Shown here one piece after another: positions 19,097 through 28,840 of a DNA stretch of 64,000 nt. The first letter of the stretch is position 1. Every line of letters begins with the position of its first letter. The position numbers and the translations under genes were made by a program. The notes beneath the pieces are model-generated. The model worked only from the letters and a program-made list of their open reading frames with translations, did not search any database and was not told the origin of the DNA. The DNA comes from Dietzia cinnamea NBRC 102147. GTDB taxonomy: Bacteria > Actinomycetota > Actinomycetes > Mycobacteriales > Mycobacteriaceae. The DNA lies in the NCBI RefSeq assembly GCF_001571065.1, contig NZ_BCSW01000009.1, positions 32,780-96,779 on the forward strand, read 5' to 3'.

Positions 19097-20077
19097 TCAG
19101 AGCACGTCCGCGACCGCCTCGGCCATCGCCCGGTGCCCCGCAGCCGTGGGGTGCATCGGGTGCGAGGCGGTCTCGATGCCGGTGAAGTCGGTGTAACGCC
19201 CCGCCACCGGCGCGCAGGCGTGGCGGCTCGCGGCGTCGTCGGGCAGGACCGCCGCGGCGCCCGCGCGGTCCGCGGCGTCCACGACGACCCGGTTGATCCG
19301 CTCGGTGACGGAGCGCGTCCAGTCCACGTCACCGGGGCTCATCCGGTCCACGAAGTCGCAGCTGTCGAGCTCGGGCACCAGCGGGAGGTACGCGGTGGTG
19401 ACGATCCGGGCATCGGGCGAGCGCTCGCGGATGCCGGCGTACACGTCATCCAGTCGGCCCGCCAGCCCGGCCAGCGCGTCCGAGGTGACGCCGTCCAGCC
19501 GCTCGCGGCAGGGCGCACCGTCGGCGACTCGGGCTGTCCGCATCACGCATCCCACGATGTCGCCGAACCCGATGTCGTTGCCGCCGATCGACAGGGTCAC
19601 CAGGTCCGTCTCGGCGGTGAGGGCGTCGAACTGCGGCGGGGTCTCGGGGATCTGGGGTGCGGTCATGTCCACCGTCCGCGCTCCGCCGCAGGTGGCGTCG
19701 ATGAACTCGCCCGGCCGGATGTCGCCGGCGAGCAGAGACGGGTAGTTGCGGGTGGAGCGCAGGCACGCCTCCGGCCCGCTCGTCGGGGCGTTGGTCGGAC
19801 CCAGGGCGGCGAACGAGTCGCCGAGTGCCACGTACCGGGCCACGGCGGTGTCGGGCGGTCCTGCGATGTCGGTGGGCGCGGGAGGGGACGCGGGGGGCGG
19901 GGCCTCGTCGTCGCTCCCGGAACAGGCCCCCAGCGTGAGGGCGACGGCTACGCCGACGGCGAGGAGCGCGGCATTGCGTGGGCGGCTACGCGCGGCGCGG
20001 TGCGGGGGACGGACCGACGGGGCGGACCACCCCGGCGCCGGTCGGGACGGGGACGACGGTGGGCGCGGCGACGACAT
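19097..20077 (-). CDS. SGNH/GDSL-family lipase, predicted lipoprotein
   Basis: 326 residues. After a Pro/Arg-rich start, a hydrophobic segment ends in LGAC, a lipobox, so the protein is probably lipid-anchored outside the membrane at about Cys51. SGNH blocks follow: GDSFAALG (nucleophile Ser), the CGG of DATCGGA, GGND with the oxyanion Asn, and HPTAAGH with the catalytic His. No DxxH acid is visible before the His, as in family members that use a Ser-His dyad. Substrate unknown. It is divergent from truA. Confidence 0.82.
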   Translation of the reverse strand: MSSPRPPSSPSRPAPGWSAPSVRPPHRAARSRPRNAALLAVGVAVALTLGACSGSDDEAPPPASPPAPTDIAGPPDTAVARYVALGDSFAALGPTNAPTSGPEACLRSTRNYPSLLAGDIRPGEFIDATCGGARTVDMTAPQIPETPPQFDALTAETDLVTLSIGGNDIGFGDIVGCVMRTARVADGAPCRERLDGVTSDALAGLAGRLDDVYAGIRERSPDARIVTTAYLPLVPELDSCDFVDRMSPGDVDWTRSVTERINRVVVDAADRAGAAAVLPDDAASRHACAPVAGRYTDFTGIETASHPMHPTAAGHRAMAEAVADVL

Positions 20078-20154
20078 GGGGCCATCGTGCCGGACCGGGC
20101 GGCGGTGGGCTGGTGTGGCGGGCGCGCGCGGGCGTGGTCTAGCGTCTGTAGGCC

Positions 20155-21042
20155 GTGAGCACCCGCCGGATCCGCCTCGACGTCGCCTATGACGGCACCG
20201 ACTTCTCCGGGTGGGCGCGTCAGCCCGGGCTGCGGACGGTGTGCGGGGTGCTCGAGGCCGAACTCGGCACCGTGCTGCGGAACCCGGTCACGCTGACCGT
20301 CGCGGGCCGGACCGACGCCGGGGTGCACGCCCGCGCCCAGGTCTGCCACGTCGACGTGGACCCGGCGTGGCTCGACCAGCGCTCGCTGGACGGGCGCCCT
20401 GAGGCGCTGGTCCGGAGGCTCGCACGGCTGCTGCCCGCGGACATCGCCGTGATGGACGCGCGGTGGGTGCCGGACGAGTTCGACGCCCGCTTCTCCGCCC
20501 TGCGCCGTCACTACGAGTACCGCCTCACCACCGCGCCGTGGGGCGCCGAACCCACCCGCGCCCGCGACACGGCGGCGTGGACCCGCACCGCGGACCTCGA
20601 GGCGGTGCGCGCGGCCTCGGAGCGGCTGCTGGGCCTGCACGACTTCGCCGCGTTCTGCCGCCGCCGCGAGGGTGCCACCACCATCCGGGAGCTGCAGCGC
20701 TTCGAGTGGCGGACCGAGCCGGATCCGCGCGGTGCGGACGCGCCCGGTGCGACCGAGGTGTGGACGGCGTCGGTCAGCGCGGACGCGTTCTGCTGGTCGA
20801 TGGTGCGCAGCCTCGTGGGCGCCGTGATGGCCGTGGGGGAGGGCCGGCGCAGCCTCGACTGGATCAGCGGGCTGCTGGCGGAGACCGAGCGGTCCTCCGC
20901 GGTGCCCGTGGCGCCCGCGCGCGGGTTGTCGCTGATCGGGGTCGACTACCCGGCGGACGACGAGCTCGCCGCGCGGAACCTCGTCACGCGCGAGCTGCGG
21001 CCGGGCCCGGGCGGCGGCGCGGCGGGGTGCTGCGGGGGATAG
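20155..21042 (+). CDS. truA: tRNA pseudouridine(38-40) synthase TruA
   Basis: Makes pseudouridine in the tRNA anticodon stem, 295 residues. The catalytic Asp is in the [13 protein letters not shown] motif near residue 58. Further family segments are [15 protein letters not shown] and [19 protein letters not shown]. It starts at GTG 20155, and TAGCGT at 20140-20145 places the transcription start within a few bases of it, so it may be leaderless. It follows rplQ as in many bacteria, here with a lipase gene between them. Confidence 0.96.
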   Translation: MSTRRIRLDVAYDGTDFSGWARQPGLRTVCGVLEAELGTVLRNPVTLTVAGRTDAGVHARAQVCHVDVDPAWLDQRSLDGRPEALVRRLARLLPADIAVMDARWVPDEFDARFSALRRHYEYRLTTAPWGAEPTRARDTAAWTRTADLEAVRAASERLLGLHDFAAFCRRREGATTIRELQRFEWRTEPDPRGADAPGATEVWTASVSADAFCWSMVRSLVGAVMAVGEGRRSLDWISGLLAETERSSAVPVAPARGLSLIGVDYPADDELAARNLVTRELRPGPGGGAAGCCGG

Positions 21043-21076
21043 CGGGGCCGGGCCGCGCCGCGTGGTCCTGCGGGGA

Positions 21077-21796
21077 TCAGGCCCGCGCGGCGTCGAGGAT
21101 CGGGCCGAGCGCGAACAGCATCACCATCGACCACGCGACGTGCGTGATCGCCGGCCCGAGGACGCCGCCGGTGGCGCGCCGCTGTAGCGCCGTCACGACA
21201 CCCACGATGACGGCCGCGAGCACCAGCAGGGGGATCCCGGCGGTGGCCGTGACGGTCGCGTAGATCACCGTCGTCGTGAGGATCGGCCGCAGGTTGGCGA
21301 CGGCCGAGTACACGGCACCGCGGTGGAAGCACTCCTCGGCGACCCCGTTGACCGCCGTGAGGGCTGCGACCAGCGCGAGGTTCCCCACGGTCGCGTGGGC
21401 GAGGAGCGCGTCGACCGGGTCGCGGAGTGGCTCGATACGCGCCACGACGAGCGCCCCCAGGCAGAACACCACCGCGAGCGCGGCGGCCGTGAGCACCGAG
21501 GACAGCACCGGCCGGCGCGGGCGGTACGGCTCGCAGCCCACCCGGATCGGTCCCGAGGCGAACGCGCCGGTCAGCCACACCGCGGCGAGGAGAGCGGTGG
21601 CGGGGTAGAAGAGGGCGTCCCCGGCGGGGATCCGGAGCGCCCACGCGCCGACCGCCGCGCCGACGACGAGGGTGACGACGACGACGAGGACGCGCCGCCG
21701 GGACGGGTGCGACGGCGCGGTGTCCATGTCACCGGTCCGCAGCGCCCGCAGGTAGCGGCCGGTGGGCGTGTCCCGGTCCCGCTGCCCGGACGTCAC
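21077..21796 (-). CDS. CPBP-family intramembrane glutamic protease
   Basis: About 239 residues from GTG 21796, which overlaps the stop of the upstream gene by four bases; ATG 21727 would give 216 residues and is the alternative. Several hydrophobic segments are visible. The family motif EExxxR appears as VAEECFHRG, and a later His lies in GPAITHVAWS, consistent with the CAAX/bacteriocin-processing enzyme fold. Such proteins cleave within membranes; the substrate is unknown. The coupling suggests shared transcription with the SDR-like gene before it. Confidence 0.8.
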   Translation of the reverse strand: MTSGQRDRDTPTGRYLRALRTGDMDTAPSHPSRRRVLVVVVTLVVGAAVGAWALRIPAGDALFYPATALLAAVWLTGAFASGPIRVGCEPYRPRRPVLSSVLTAAALAVVFCLGALVVARIEPLRDPVDALLAHATVGNLALVAALTAVNGVAEECFHRGAVYSAVANLRPILTTTVIYATVTATAGIPLLVLAAVIVGVVTALQRRATGGVLGPAITHVAWSMVMLFALGPILDAARA

Positions 21797-22893
21797 GGCC
21801 GGGATCGCGTGCGCCCGAGGGTGGGCGGGCGGACCCCGGCCCAGTCGGCGTCGGACGGCAGCAGGCGCGCGGGGTCGCCGAGCGGATCCGCGCCCTCCCA
21901 CAGGGGTGGCCGCGCCGGACCGTGCGGGACCCGGAGCGCCTCGCGCAGGGCGTCGCGGTAGGTCGTGCGCCCGCCCGGCGGGGGCCCGAGCACCTCGTCG
22001 GCGTCGTCCCTGGCGACGACGGCCTCGCAGCGCAGAGACTCCACGAGCGGCTTGGCCAGGCCGGTCTCGAGGGGTGTGACCAGTCCCAGCCAGTGGGAGG
22101 ACAGCTTGGGGGTGAGCACCGGTACGGGGACCATGACCCGGCGCCGCAGTCCGGCCTCCTCGGCGTAGACCTGCATCATCTCGCCATAGGTGAGCAAGTC
22201 CGGCGCGCCCACGTCGATGGCCCGGCCGTGGGCCAGCTCGCCGCACAGGGGGACCGTGGTGGCCGCGGAGAGGTAGTGCAGGACGTCGCGGATCGCGATG
22301 GGCTGGATGTGGTTGCTCACCCACTTGGGCGTGACCATGGCCGGGAGCCGGGTGGTCAGGTGCCGGATCATCTCGAATGACGCCGAGCCGGAGCCGATTA
22401 CCACCCCGGCCTGGATCACGAGCGCGGGCACGGTTGACTCGAGCATGATCCGGGCGACCTCGGCGCGGGACCGCAAATGGGGGGAGAGCTCCTCCTCGCC
22501 CTCCGGATGGAGGCCAGACAGGTGGACGATGCGCTCGACACCCGCCTCCTCGACGGCGCGGACGAACTGCTCGGTGGTCTCGCGCTCCTCCCGTTCGAAG
22601 TCCCTGGAGCCACCCATCGAGTGCACGAGGTGGCAGGCCACGTCGGTCTCGCGGAGGGCGGCGAGGAGAGCGTCGGCATCGCCCAGGCCACCCTCGTGGA
22701 TGGTCACCTCGTCTCTCCACGGCACGTCGTCGAGTCTGGCGGGGGTGCGCGCGAGCACCGAGACCTCGGCACCGTCCGTGATGAGCCGGGGTACCAGCCG
22801 CGATCCGATGTATCCGGTCGCGCCGATCACGAGCACCCGCCGGCCGTGCTGCGCTCCGGAAGACAGCCCGGCCAGGTCCTGGGAGGAGGTCAT
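21793..22893 (-). CDS. Atypical SDR / NAD(P)H-binding epimerase-like protein
   Basis: 366 residues from ATG 22893, with GGTCGGAG upstream; the longer reading to 23022 overlaps promoter-like sequence. The Rossmann motif GATGYIGSRLVPRL is near residue 20 and an HSMGGS segment follows where classical enzymes keep their active site. The C-terminal half is family-specific. It resembles the NmrA/NAD-epimerase-like proteins found across actinobacteria; the substrate cannot be told. It overlaps the CPBP gene by four bases. Confidence 0.75.
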   Translation of the reverse strand: MTSSQDLAGLSSGAQHGRRVLVIGATGYIGSRLVPRLITDGAEVSVLARTPARLDDVPWRDEVTIHEGGLGDADALLAALRETDVACHLVHSMGGSRDFEREERETTEQFVRAVEEAGVERIVHLSGLHPEGEEELSPHLRSRAEVARIMLESTVPALVIQAGVVIGSGSASFEMIRHLTTRLPAMVTPKWVSNHIQPIAIRDVLHYLSAATTVPLCGELAHGRAIDVGAPDLLTYGEMMQVYAEEAGLRRRVMVPVPVLTPKLSSHWLGLVTPLETGLAKPLVESLRCEAVVARDDADEVLGPPPGGRTTYRDALREALRVPHGPARPPLWEGADPLGDPARLLPSDADWAGVRPPTLGRTRSRP

Positions 22894-23048
22894 GGCTCCG
22901 ACCATGCCACCGTCACCGTCCCGCCGCACCCGCACCGCGATCAGCCTTACGACCTGTCCGGGTGTGTCGGCGCGGGCGCGATCGGCGGGTAATCCGGATA
23001 CTGGGGTGAGACACGCATTCACGGACCGCGGCCACGGGAGGAGAACAC

Positions 23049-24134
23049 ATGGCGATTCGCGCGGCTCGACCCCGGCAGCTCTCGCGATCGCTGGACTTCT
23101 CCGGCGTGCGCATCGAGACGGCCCGCTCGCGATCGGACCGGGCCATCACCACCTTCTGGCGCTGGTGGTCCGCCGACGGCAGGCGCCGGGCCACCGCGGC
23201 GATCGACTCCGGCGTCACCGGGCGGGTGGTCGCGGAGCTCAGTTCGCTCATCGAGGCCATCGATCCCGGCCTGTCGTGGGAGTTCGTCCCGGGCTGCGAG
23301 GAGGTGCCCCACCGGCTGACCGTCACCGCGGCCGGAGTGCCCGAGCTGCGGGGCGCCGCGCGCCGGTGGTTGGCCGCCGCGCCGCGGGCCGACGAGACGT
23401 GGTCGTTCGCCGACCTGCGTGAGCCGGTCCGGGGCTGCGCGATGTACTTCCGCGATCACCGGCTGGGGTTCGATGACGCCGAGGTCGTGGTGGACCTGGG
23501 GCTGTCCCGGGCCGACGTCACCGTCCACCACCCGGCGTTCACCGCGCTGACCGGGGCCGACTCGTCGATCGCCGCCTACCTCCTGCTGGACGCCCTGTGC
23601 GGCGAGGAGCAGGTCGAGACGTGGGTCGGGCTCATCAGGGCCAATGCCACCGCGCCTGGCGTCGACGCGGTGCCGCTCGCCGACCTGCCCCGGATCCTGC
23701 GTGAGCTCGCCGCGGACAACACCGACGAGCTGGGCGACCCGGCGTGGCAGATCCTCCACGGGGACACCGACCGGGGCCCGCTCGTGGCCGTGGTCCGCGT
23801 CCCGCTGGTCGCCCTGTCGGCGCCGGAATTCGACCGCCACGTCGCCGTCGACGTGCCGTACACGGACGTCGAGGACGGGGGCCTGCCCGGCTCTCGCTCG
23901 CTGCCCGGCCTGCGGGATCTCGAGGACCACCTCGTCGAGCGCCTCGAGGGCGACGGCGAGTGCGTCGGGGCGGAGAGCTGCGACGGGCGCCGTCTGCTGC
24001 ACTTCTACGTCGATTCCACGACCCCCGCCCACGAGCAGCTGCGGGTGGCGGCGTCCGGTTGGGATCAGGGCGAGGTGACGGTGACCGTCACGGACGATCC
24101 GGGCTGGCGGAAGGTGCAGCACCTGCGGGTGTGA
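23049..24134 (+). CDS. Conserved protein of unknown function, DUF695-like C-terminus (tentative)
   Basis: 361 residues, no signal peptide or membrane segment seen. The last 80 or so residues, around DGRRLLHFYVDS, resemble the DUF695/RraB-like pattern of alternating beta and alpha segments; this is a weak family call. A good GGGAGGAG ribosome-binding site precedes the ATG. The 3' end overlaps the 3' end of eccE on the other strand by 47 bases. Function unknown; it could be a housekeeping neighbour rather than part of the secretion locus. Confidence 0.7.
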   Translation: MAIRAARPRQLSRSLDFSGVRIETARSRSDRAITTFWRWWSADGRRRATAAIDSGVTGRVVAELSSLIEAIDPGLSWEFVPGCEEVPHRLTVTAAGVPELRGAARRWLAAAPRADETWSFADLREPVRGCAMYFRDHRLGFDDAEVVVDLGLSRADVTVHHPAFTALTGADSSIAAYLLLDALCGEEQVETWVGLIRANATAPGVDAVPLADLPRILRELAADNTDELGDPAWQILHGDTDRGPLVAVVRVPLVALSAPEFDRHVAVDVPYTDVEDGGLPGSRSLPGLRDLEDHLVERLEGDGECVGAESCDGRRLLHFYVDSTTPAHEQLRVAASGWDQGEVTVTVTDDPGWRKVQHLRV

Positions 24135-25719
24135 GCTCGCCCGGCACGGTGAGGGGGCCGACGAACGCCTCCTCGCCTGGCCCGGCCACCACCGAGACGC
24201 GGCGGGACTCACCCGCGCGCGGCTCGATCGAGATCCACCCGTCGATCCGCCCGTCCAGGACGAGGTCCGGCGGGGCCGCGGTGTCCGCGTGCCGCTCGCC
24301 CCGCAGGTCCCAGTCGGCGTCGACGCGGACGACGGTGGGCGGGGTGACGTCCGGCCCGCCCGGCCCGGCGAGGGCGTCGATGCGCCCCTCGGTCAACGGG
24401 CCGTCGACATCCCACATCACGGCGTCGACCGGGGCTCCCGCGTCGGAGGCGTCGGGGTCGACGATCCGGTAGCGGGACTCGTCGCCGATCGCGGTCAGGG
24501 GCCGCCACCGGTCGGGGACGTCGGTGACCACCGCGACCCGGTAGCCGGCCGCGACCGCGCGGAACGCGACCTGTCGGCAGACCGCGGGTCCCGCGGCGAG
24601 CAGGACCGACCGCAGATGCGGGCCGGCCAGCTGGACCGCCGCCGCGCCCCCGGTGCGGGTGGCTCCCAGGATCTGTCCGCAGCCGTGCGCCGGCGGGGCG
24701 AGGGCTGCGAGCTCGTCGACACGGCGCCGGACCAGCGACCCGGCCACGGCCACGGGCATCTCCTCGCCGGGGACGGGCAGGACACCCGCCGACGGCAGTC
24801 GATGGCAGGTGTTGGCGGTGGTCGGCAGGACGCGCTCGGCCACAGCCCCCTCGGCCACGCCGGTCAGCCCCACGGTGGTCACCACGTCCACCACGTCGTC
24901 ACGACCCTCCACACGCCTCAGACGGAGCACCTCGGTGACGCGCGCGGCCCGCACGGCGGTGAGCCCGTCGATCACCGACCGCGGGTCGGCGGACGGGCGC
25001 ACCACCACGCCGACGCCCGGCCCCGGGTCGCCCTCGGCGTCCAGGTAGAGGCCGGCGAGTCCGGCCGCGTCGAGGACCCGGCACGGCACCCCGTGATGCA
25101 CCAGCGACCGGCGCAACCGCTCGGTGGCCACCGTGACCACCTGCTCCAGCGAGCCGTCGGCCCGTCCGGCGGGCCCCAGCGCGAGCCGCGCGAGGTCGAA
25201 CCGCAGCAGCAGGTGGACGCGTCGGTGCGAGATCAGCGCGAGCGGGCCGACGAGCGCGTCGTACACCTCGCCGTCGCCACCCGTCGCGGCGCGGCGACCG
25301 TCGGCCACCACGTCGATCCCCTCGAGGCGCACCCCGCCCTGCTCGAGCTGGCGCGCCACCACCGCCAGCGGGAGGCGGACACCACGATGCGCGGCCGGGT
25401 CGTCGCGCCCCACCTCGGTGGTCACGAGCGCGCCAGCCGAGATCTCCACGGCGGTCGTCACCACGCGCTCGCCCTCCACGCATCCGACGGGGGAGCGGTC
25501 CGGGGCGACGAGGTCCACCACGTCGACGGGCCGCTGACGCGCGGTCCCCGGGCGCGCCAGCACCGGGCGGCCGCCGCGGCGCGCGGTGATCACGGTGGCG
25601 ACGAGCGCGACCGTCGCGAACTGGGCCCACGGCTGCGCCTGCGGCGGGCAGACCACGGTGAGAACGACCGTCGCCACGAGCGCGGCGAGCAGCCCGGCCA
25701 GGGTGGGAACCGCCGTCAT
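24088..25719 (-). CDS. eccE: Type VII secretion protein EccE
   Basis: 543 residues from ATG 25719, preceded by GGAGGCGGGTGG. Two adjacent hydrophobic segments lie near residues 5-50 (LAGLLAALVATVVLTVV and FATVALVATVI), followed by a long soluble domain, which is the EccE architecture. EccE sits on the periphery of the ESX membrane complex. Recognition rests on topology, partial sequence resemblance and position beside eccB, mycP, eccD and eccC. Most described ESX-4 loci, such as that of M. tuberculosis, lack it. Divergent from eccB. Confidence 0.83.
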   Translation of the reverse strand: MTAVPTLAGLLAALVATVVLTVVCPPQAQPWAQFATVALVATVITARRGGRPVLARPGTARQRPVDVVDLVAPDRSPVGCVEGERVVTTAVEISAGALVTTEVGRDDPAAHRGVRLPLAVVARQLEQGGVRLEGIDVVADGRRAATGGDGEVYDALVGPLALISHRRVHLLLRFDLARLALGPAGRADGSLEQVVTVATERLRRSLVHHGVPCRVLDAAGLAGLYLDAEGDPGPGVGVVVRPSADPRSVIDGLTAVRAARVTEVLRLRRVEGRDDVVDVVTTVGLTGVAEGAVAERVLPTTANTCHRLPSAGVLPVPGEEMPVAVAGSLVRRRVDELAALAPPAHGCGQILGATRTGGAAAVQLAGPHLRSVLLAAGPAVCRQVAFRAVAAGYRVAVVTDVPDRWRPLTAIGDESRYRIVDPDASDAGAPVDAVMWDVDGPLTEGRIDALAGPGGPDVTPPTVVRVDADWDLRGERHADTAAPPDLVLDGRIDGWISIEPRAGESRRVSVVAGPGEEAFVGPLTVPGELTPAGAAPSASPDRP

Positions 25720-25868
25720 CCACCCGCCTCCTCCACGCCTGTCCCGAGCACTCGGGCGCGTGCGGACGGCGCCCGGAAGACCGGCCACGGGGGCCGGATC
25801 CTGGCGTACCCTACCCCCGGTGCCCCCGGCCGCGGGGGTCCCACATCCGTGGAAAGGGGGCCGCGCCG

Positions 25869-27323
25869 GTGCCGCTCAAGCCGACGACCAGGGCGCAGGT
25901 GGACGGCCACCGCTTTCTCGCCCGCCGGGCCCGCCACGCCGTGGTCGCCCGGGACGTCCGGATGCTGCACGATCCGCTCAGGCGTCAGTCGACGGGGCTG
26001 ACGGTGGGCGTGGTCGCGGCTGTGCTCGGTGTGGCCGGGGCCGCGGTGCTGGCCCTGCTCGACCCCGCCCCGGACGTCGGGAGCACGATGATCATGGTCG
26101 GGCGGGACTCCGGTCAGATGTACGTGCGCGCCGGTGAGAAGGTGCACCCCGTGCGCAACCTCGCGTCCGCGCGCCTCGTGTCAGGAGAGCCGGCGGAGCC
26201 GCGGACCGTGCGCGACGCCGACATCGCCGGCACCCCGCGCGGCGGGCTGCTCGGCATCCCCGGCGCGCCCTCGGCGCTACCGGGTCACCGGGACGCCGAG
26301 GCGGCGGCCGCCGTGTCGTGGACGGTGTGCGACGAGGTCGTCGACGCCGACCGCGGACGCCCGCGCGTCACCGGCACCAGCATCGTCGCGCGGGAGGACG
26401 CTGACGCCGGGGCCGCGTCCGGTCGCGAGACGGGCCCGGACGAGATCGTGCTGGCGGACCAGGACGGCACCGGCTGGCTGCTCCGCGACGGCACCCGCGC
26501 GCGCATCGACCTCGGGGACGGCGACCTGCTGGAGATCCTCGGCCTCGGCGGGGTCGACCCGCGTCCGGTCACGGCGGCCCTGGTGGACCCGCTGCCGGAG
26601 GTGGACCCGGTGCGCCGGCCGGTGATCGAGATGGCGGGCGAACCGGTCGACTACGGACTCCACGGGCTGCGGATCGGCCAGGTGTTCACCGTGGACACGG
26701 CCACGGGGACGCGGACCCACGTCGCGCTGGCCGACGGTGTGCAGGAGGTCGGACCGGTCCTCGCCGACGTGATCCGGTCCACCGCGACGGTCGGGACGGT
26801 CGCGCAGGTGCCGCCGGACCGGATGGGCGTGCCGCGGTCGGTGGCGCTGGACGTGGAGGCCTTCCCCGGCGAGCGCCCGACGGTGCTGGAGACGTCCGCC
26901 TCGCCGGTGATGTGCGTGCGCGACGCGGGCGGGCCGGGCCCCGCCGCGCGCCGGGTGTCCCTGGTGGCGGGCGCGCCGGCTCCGGGCCCCGGGGAGGCCC
27001 GGGCGGTGGCCGGCGCCGACGGCGGAGGCCCGGCGGTCGACGCCGTGGGCGTGCCGGGCGGCGGGCTGCTCGTCGCGGCGACGGGACGGGGCACGACGAC
27101 GCGCACCGCGGTCACGACGATCGTGGCCGACACCGGCGTGCGGTTCGACGTCCCCGACGCACCGACCGCCGCGGTGCTCGGCCTGGGTGGCGCGCCGGTG
27201 CCCGTGGACACCGCGATTCTCGACCGCCTCCCGGCCGGACCGCGCCTGGACCGCGGGTCGGCGCTGGTCGCCCGGGACGGCTCGGATCTGGAGCCGGCGG
27301 GTCCGGACGACGCGACGCGCTGA
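25869..27323 (+). CDS. eccB: Type VII secretion protein EccB
   Basis: 484 residues, GTG start with GGAAAGGGGG upstream. It begins PLKPTTRAQVDGHRFLARRA, the typical EccB start, then LHDPLRRQSTGL before a single membrane segment near residues 45-65. The rest is the periplasmic repeat domain, in which GLLGIPGAPSALP matches the family. EccB is part of the ESX membrane core and is thought to have ATPase activity. Its 3' end converges on mycP; nothing distinct is seen in the 65 bases between them. Confidence 0.92.
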   Translation: MPLKPTTRAQVDGHRFLARRARHAVVARDVRMLHDPLRRQSTGLTVGVVAAVLGVAGAAVLALLDPAPDVGSTMIMVGRDSGQMYVRAGEKVHPVRNLASARLVSGEPAEPRTVRDADIAGTPRGGLLGIPGAPSALPGHRDAEAAAAVSWTVCDEVVDADRGRPRVTGTSIVAREDADAGAASGRETGPDEIVLADQDGTGWLLRDGTRARIDLGDGDLLEILGLGGVDPRPVTAALVDPLPEVDPVRRPVIEMAGEPVDYGLHGLRIGQVFTVDTATGTRTHVALADGVQEVGPVLADVIRSTATVGTVAQVPPDRMGVPRSVALDVEAFPGERPTVLETSASPVMCVRDAGGPGPAARRVSLVAGAPAPGPGEARAVAGADGGGPAVDAVGVPGGGLLVAATGRGTTTRTAVTTIVADTGVRFDVPDAPTAAVLGLGGAPVPVDTAILDRLPAGPRLDRGSALVARDGSDLEPAGPDDATR

Positions 27324-27388
27324 ACCGGGCGCGTGGCGGGCGGTGGCCCGTGACGGGTGGGAGGTGCGCGACGGGCGGCGGGGCGCCG

Positions 27389-28840
27389 TCAGTCGGCGAG
27401 GGTGTGTCGGTCGTCGCGGCGCCCGGTGTCGCGGGACCCGAGCAGGGTGACGACGACGAGGGCCATCGCGCCCAGGGCCAGAGCGCCCGCCGCCACGCCC
27501 GCGCCGGCGCCCGCACCCGGTGGGCCGGGATCGGGCGGGGGAGCGGCGATCGTGGTGGTCGACGGGGCGGGACGGCCGGCTCTACGGACGCCGGTCACGG
27601 CCGCCACCGGGTCCACCACCCCGTGGCCGATCGCGTGGTCGTGCCCGCCCGCGGCAGGGATCGCGGTGCCCTCGATCCGGGCGATCACCTGACGTGCGGT
27701 GAGTCCGGGGTGGGCCTGACGGACGAGCGCGGCGGTGCCGGCGACGAACGGCGCGGCGAAGCTGGTGCCGCTGATCGGGGTGCGGGAGCCGTCGCCGGCC
27801 ACGACGAAGTCGGACACGCCCGCGCCGTCGGCGCCCACGGACCGCAGCCCCACGGCGGGCGCGGCGACGTCCACCCACGGGCCGCGCAACGAGAACTCCG
27901 CGGGGGCGCCGTCCGCGTCGACGCCACCGACGGTGAGCACGTGGTCGTCGTACCAGGCGGGGGAGGCGATAGTGAGGACGTCGTCCCAACCGTCGTCGCC
28001 CGGTACGGACGGGTCGGCGGAGGGCGGGTTCTGCTCGCCGCACGCCTCGCCGACGTTCCCGGCGGCGGCGACGACCACGACGTCGTGGTCGACGGCGGCG
28101 TAGCGGATCGCACCGCCGAGGGTGGCGTCTGCGAGCACGGTGCCGGAGGGGACGCAGGCGACCTCGGAGATGTTGATGACGCCGGCGCCGGCGTCGACGG
28201 CGGCCCGGATCGACCGGGCGAGGGTGGACAGGGTGCCGACCCCGGCCCCGACCGTCGGGCCGTCGGGGCCGGGGCTCTCGGCCCGGAGGACGCTGCTGGA
28301 CTGGCGGATCGAGACGATCTCGACGCCGGGTGCGATGCCCGAGTGTCCGGTGGCGTCCTCGGTGCCCGCGAGCACCCCGGCCACGAGCGTGCCGTGGGCG
28401 TCACAGTCCTCTGTACCGTCCCGGCCGGGCACCACGTCACCGGCGCCGCGGACCCGGGGCAGCCGCGGCCCGGGGTTGACCCCGGTGTCGATGACCGCCA
28501 CGACCTGGCCCTCCCCGCGGCCGTGGATCCATGCGTCGGCCAGCTCGGCGGCGGTCGCCGAGGCGGGTGGGGCGGTCGGGTCGAGGACGGCGGCGGTGGT
28601 GCGGCACGGGCCGTCCAGGCGAAGCGGCCCGGAGTCCAGCCCTGAGCCCTCGGGGACCGGGCCGTCGATCGACGGGCGCTCCACCGCGGACGCGGCGGGC
28701 GTCCCCGCCGGGTGGGCGAGCAGCTGACCGGCCACCACCGTTGCCACGGCTGCCGTGGCAGCGGTCCGCCGGACGGCACGGGCGACACGGGCGGCACGGC
28801 GGCCGTGGGCGGGGCGCGCGGCCGGTCCCGGGTCGGTCAT
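27389..28840 (-). CDS. mycP: Mycosin, subtilisin-like ESX protease MycP
   Basis: 483 residues. A signal peptide (residues 1-50) is followed by a subtilase domain with Asp118 in VIDTGV, His149 in DAHGT, oxyanion Asn262 in AAAGN and Ser360 in SGTSFAAPFVAG. A Pro-rich linker and one C-terminal membrane anchor (about 440-465) end the protein, as in mycosins. MycP sits on the outer face of the membrane and stabilises the ESX complex. Its ATG overlaps the eccD stop (ATGA). Confidence 0.95.
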   Translation of the reverse strand: MTDPGPAARPAHGRRAARVARAVRRTAATAAVATVVAGQLLAHPAGTPAASAVERPSIDGPVPEGSGLDSGPLRLDGPCRTTAAVLDPTAPPASATAAELADAWIHGRGEGQVVAVIDTGVNPGPRLPRVRGAGDVVPGRDGTEDCDAHGTLVAGVLAGTEDATGHSGIAPGVEIVSIRQSSSVLRAESPGPDGPTVGAGVGTLSTLARSIRAAVDAGAGVINISEVACVPSGTVLADATLGGAIRYAAVDHDVVVVAAAGNVGEACGEQNPPSADPSVPGDDGWDDVLTIASPAWYDDHVLTVGGVDADGAPAEFSLRGPWVDVAAPAVGLRSVGADGAGVSDFVVAGDGSRTPISGTSFAAPFVAGTAALVRQAHPGLTARQVIARIEGTAIPAAGGHDHAIGHGVVDPVAAVTGVRRAGRPAPSTTTIAAPPPDPGPPGAGAGAGVAAGALALGAMALVVVTLLGSRDTGRRDDRHTLAD

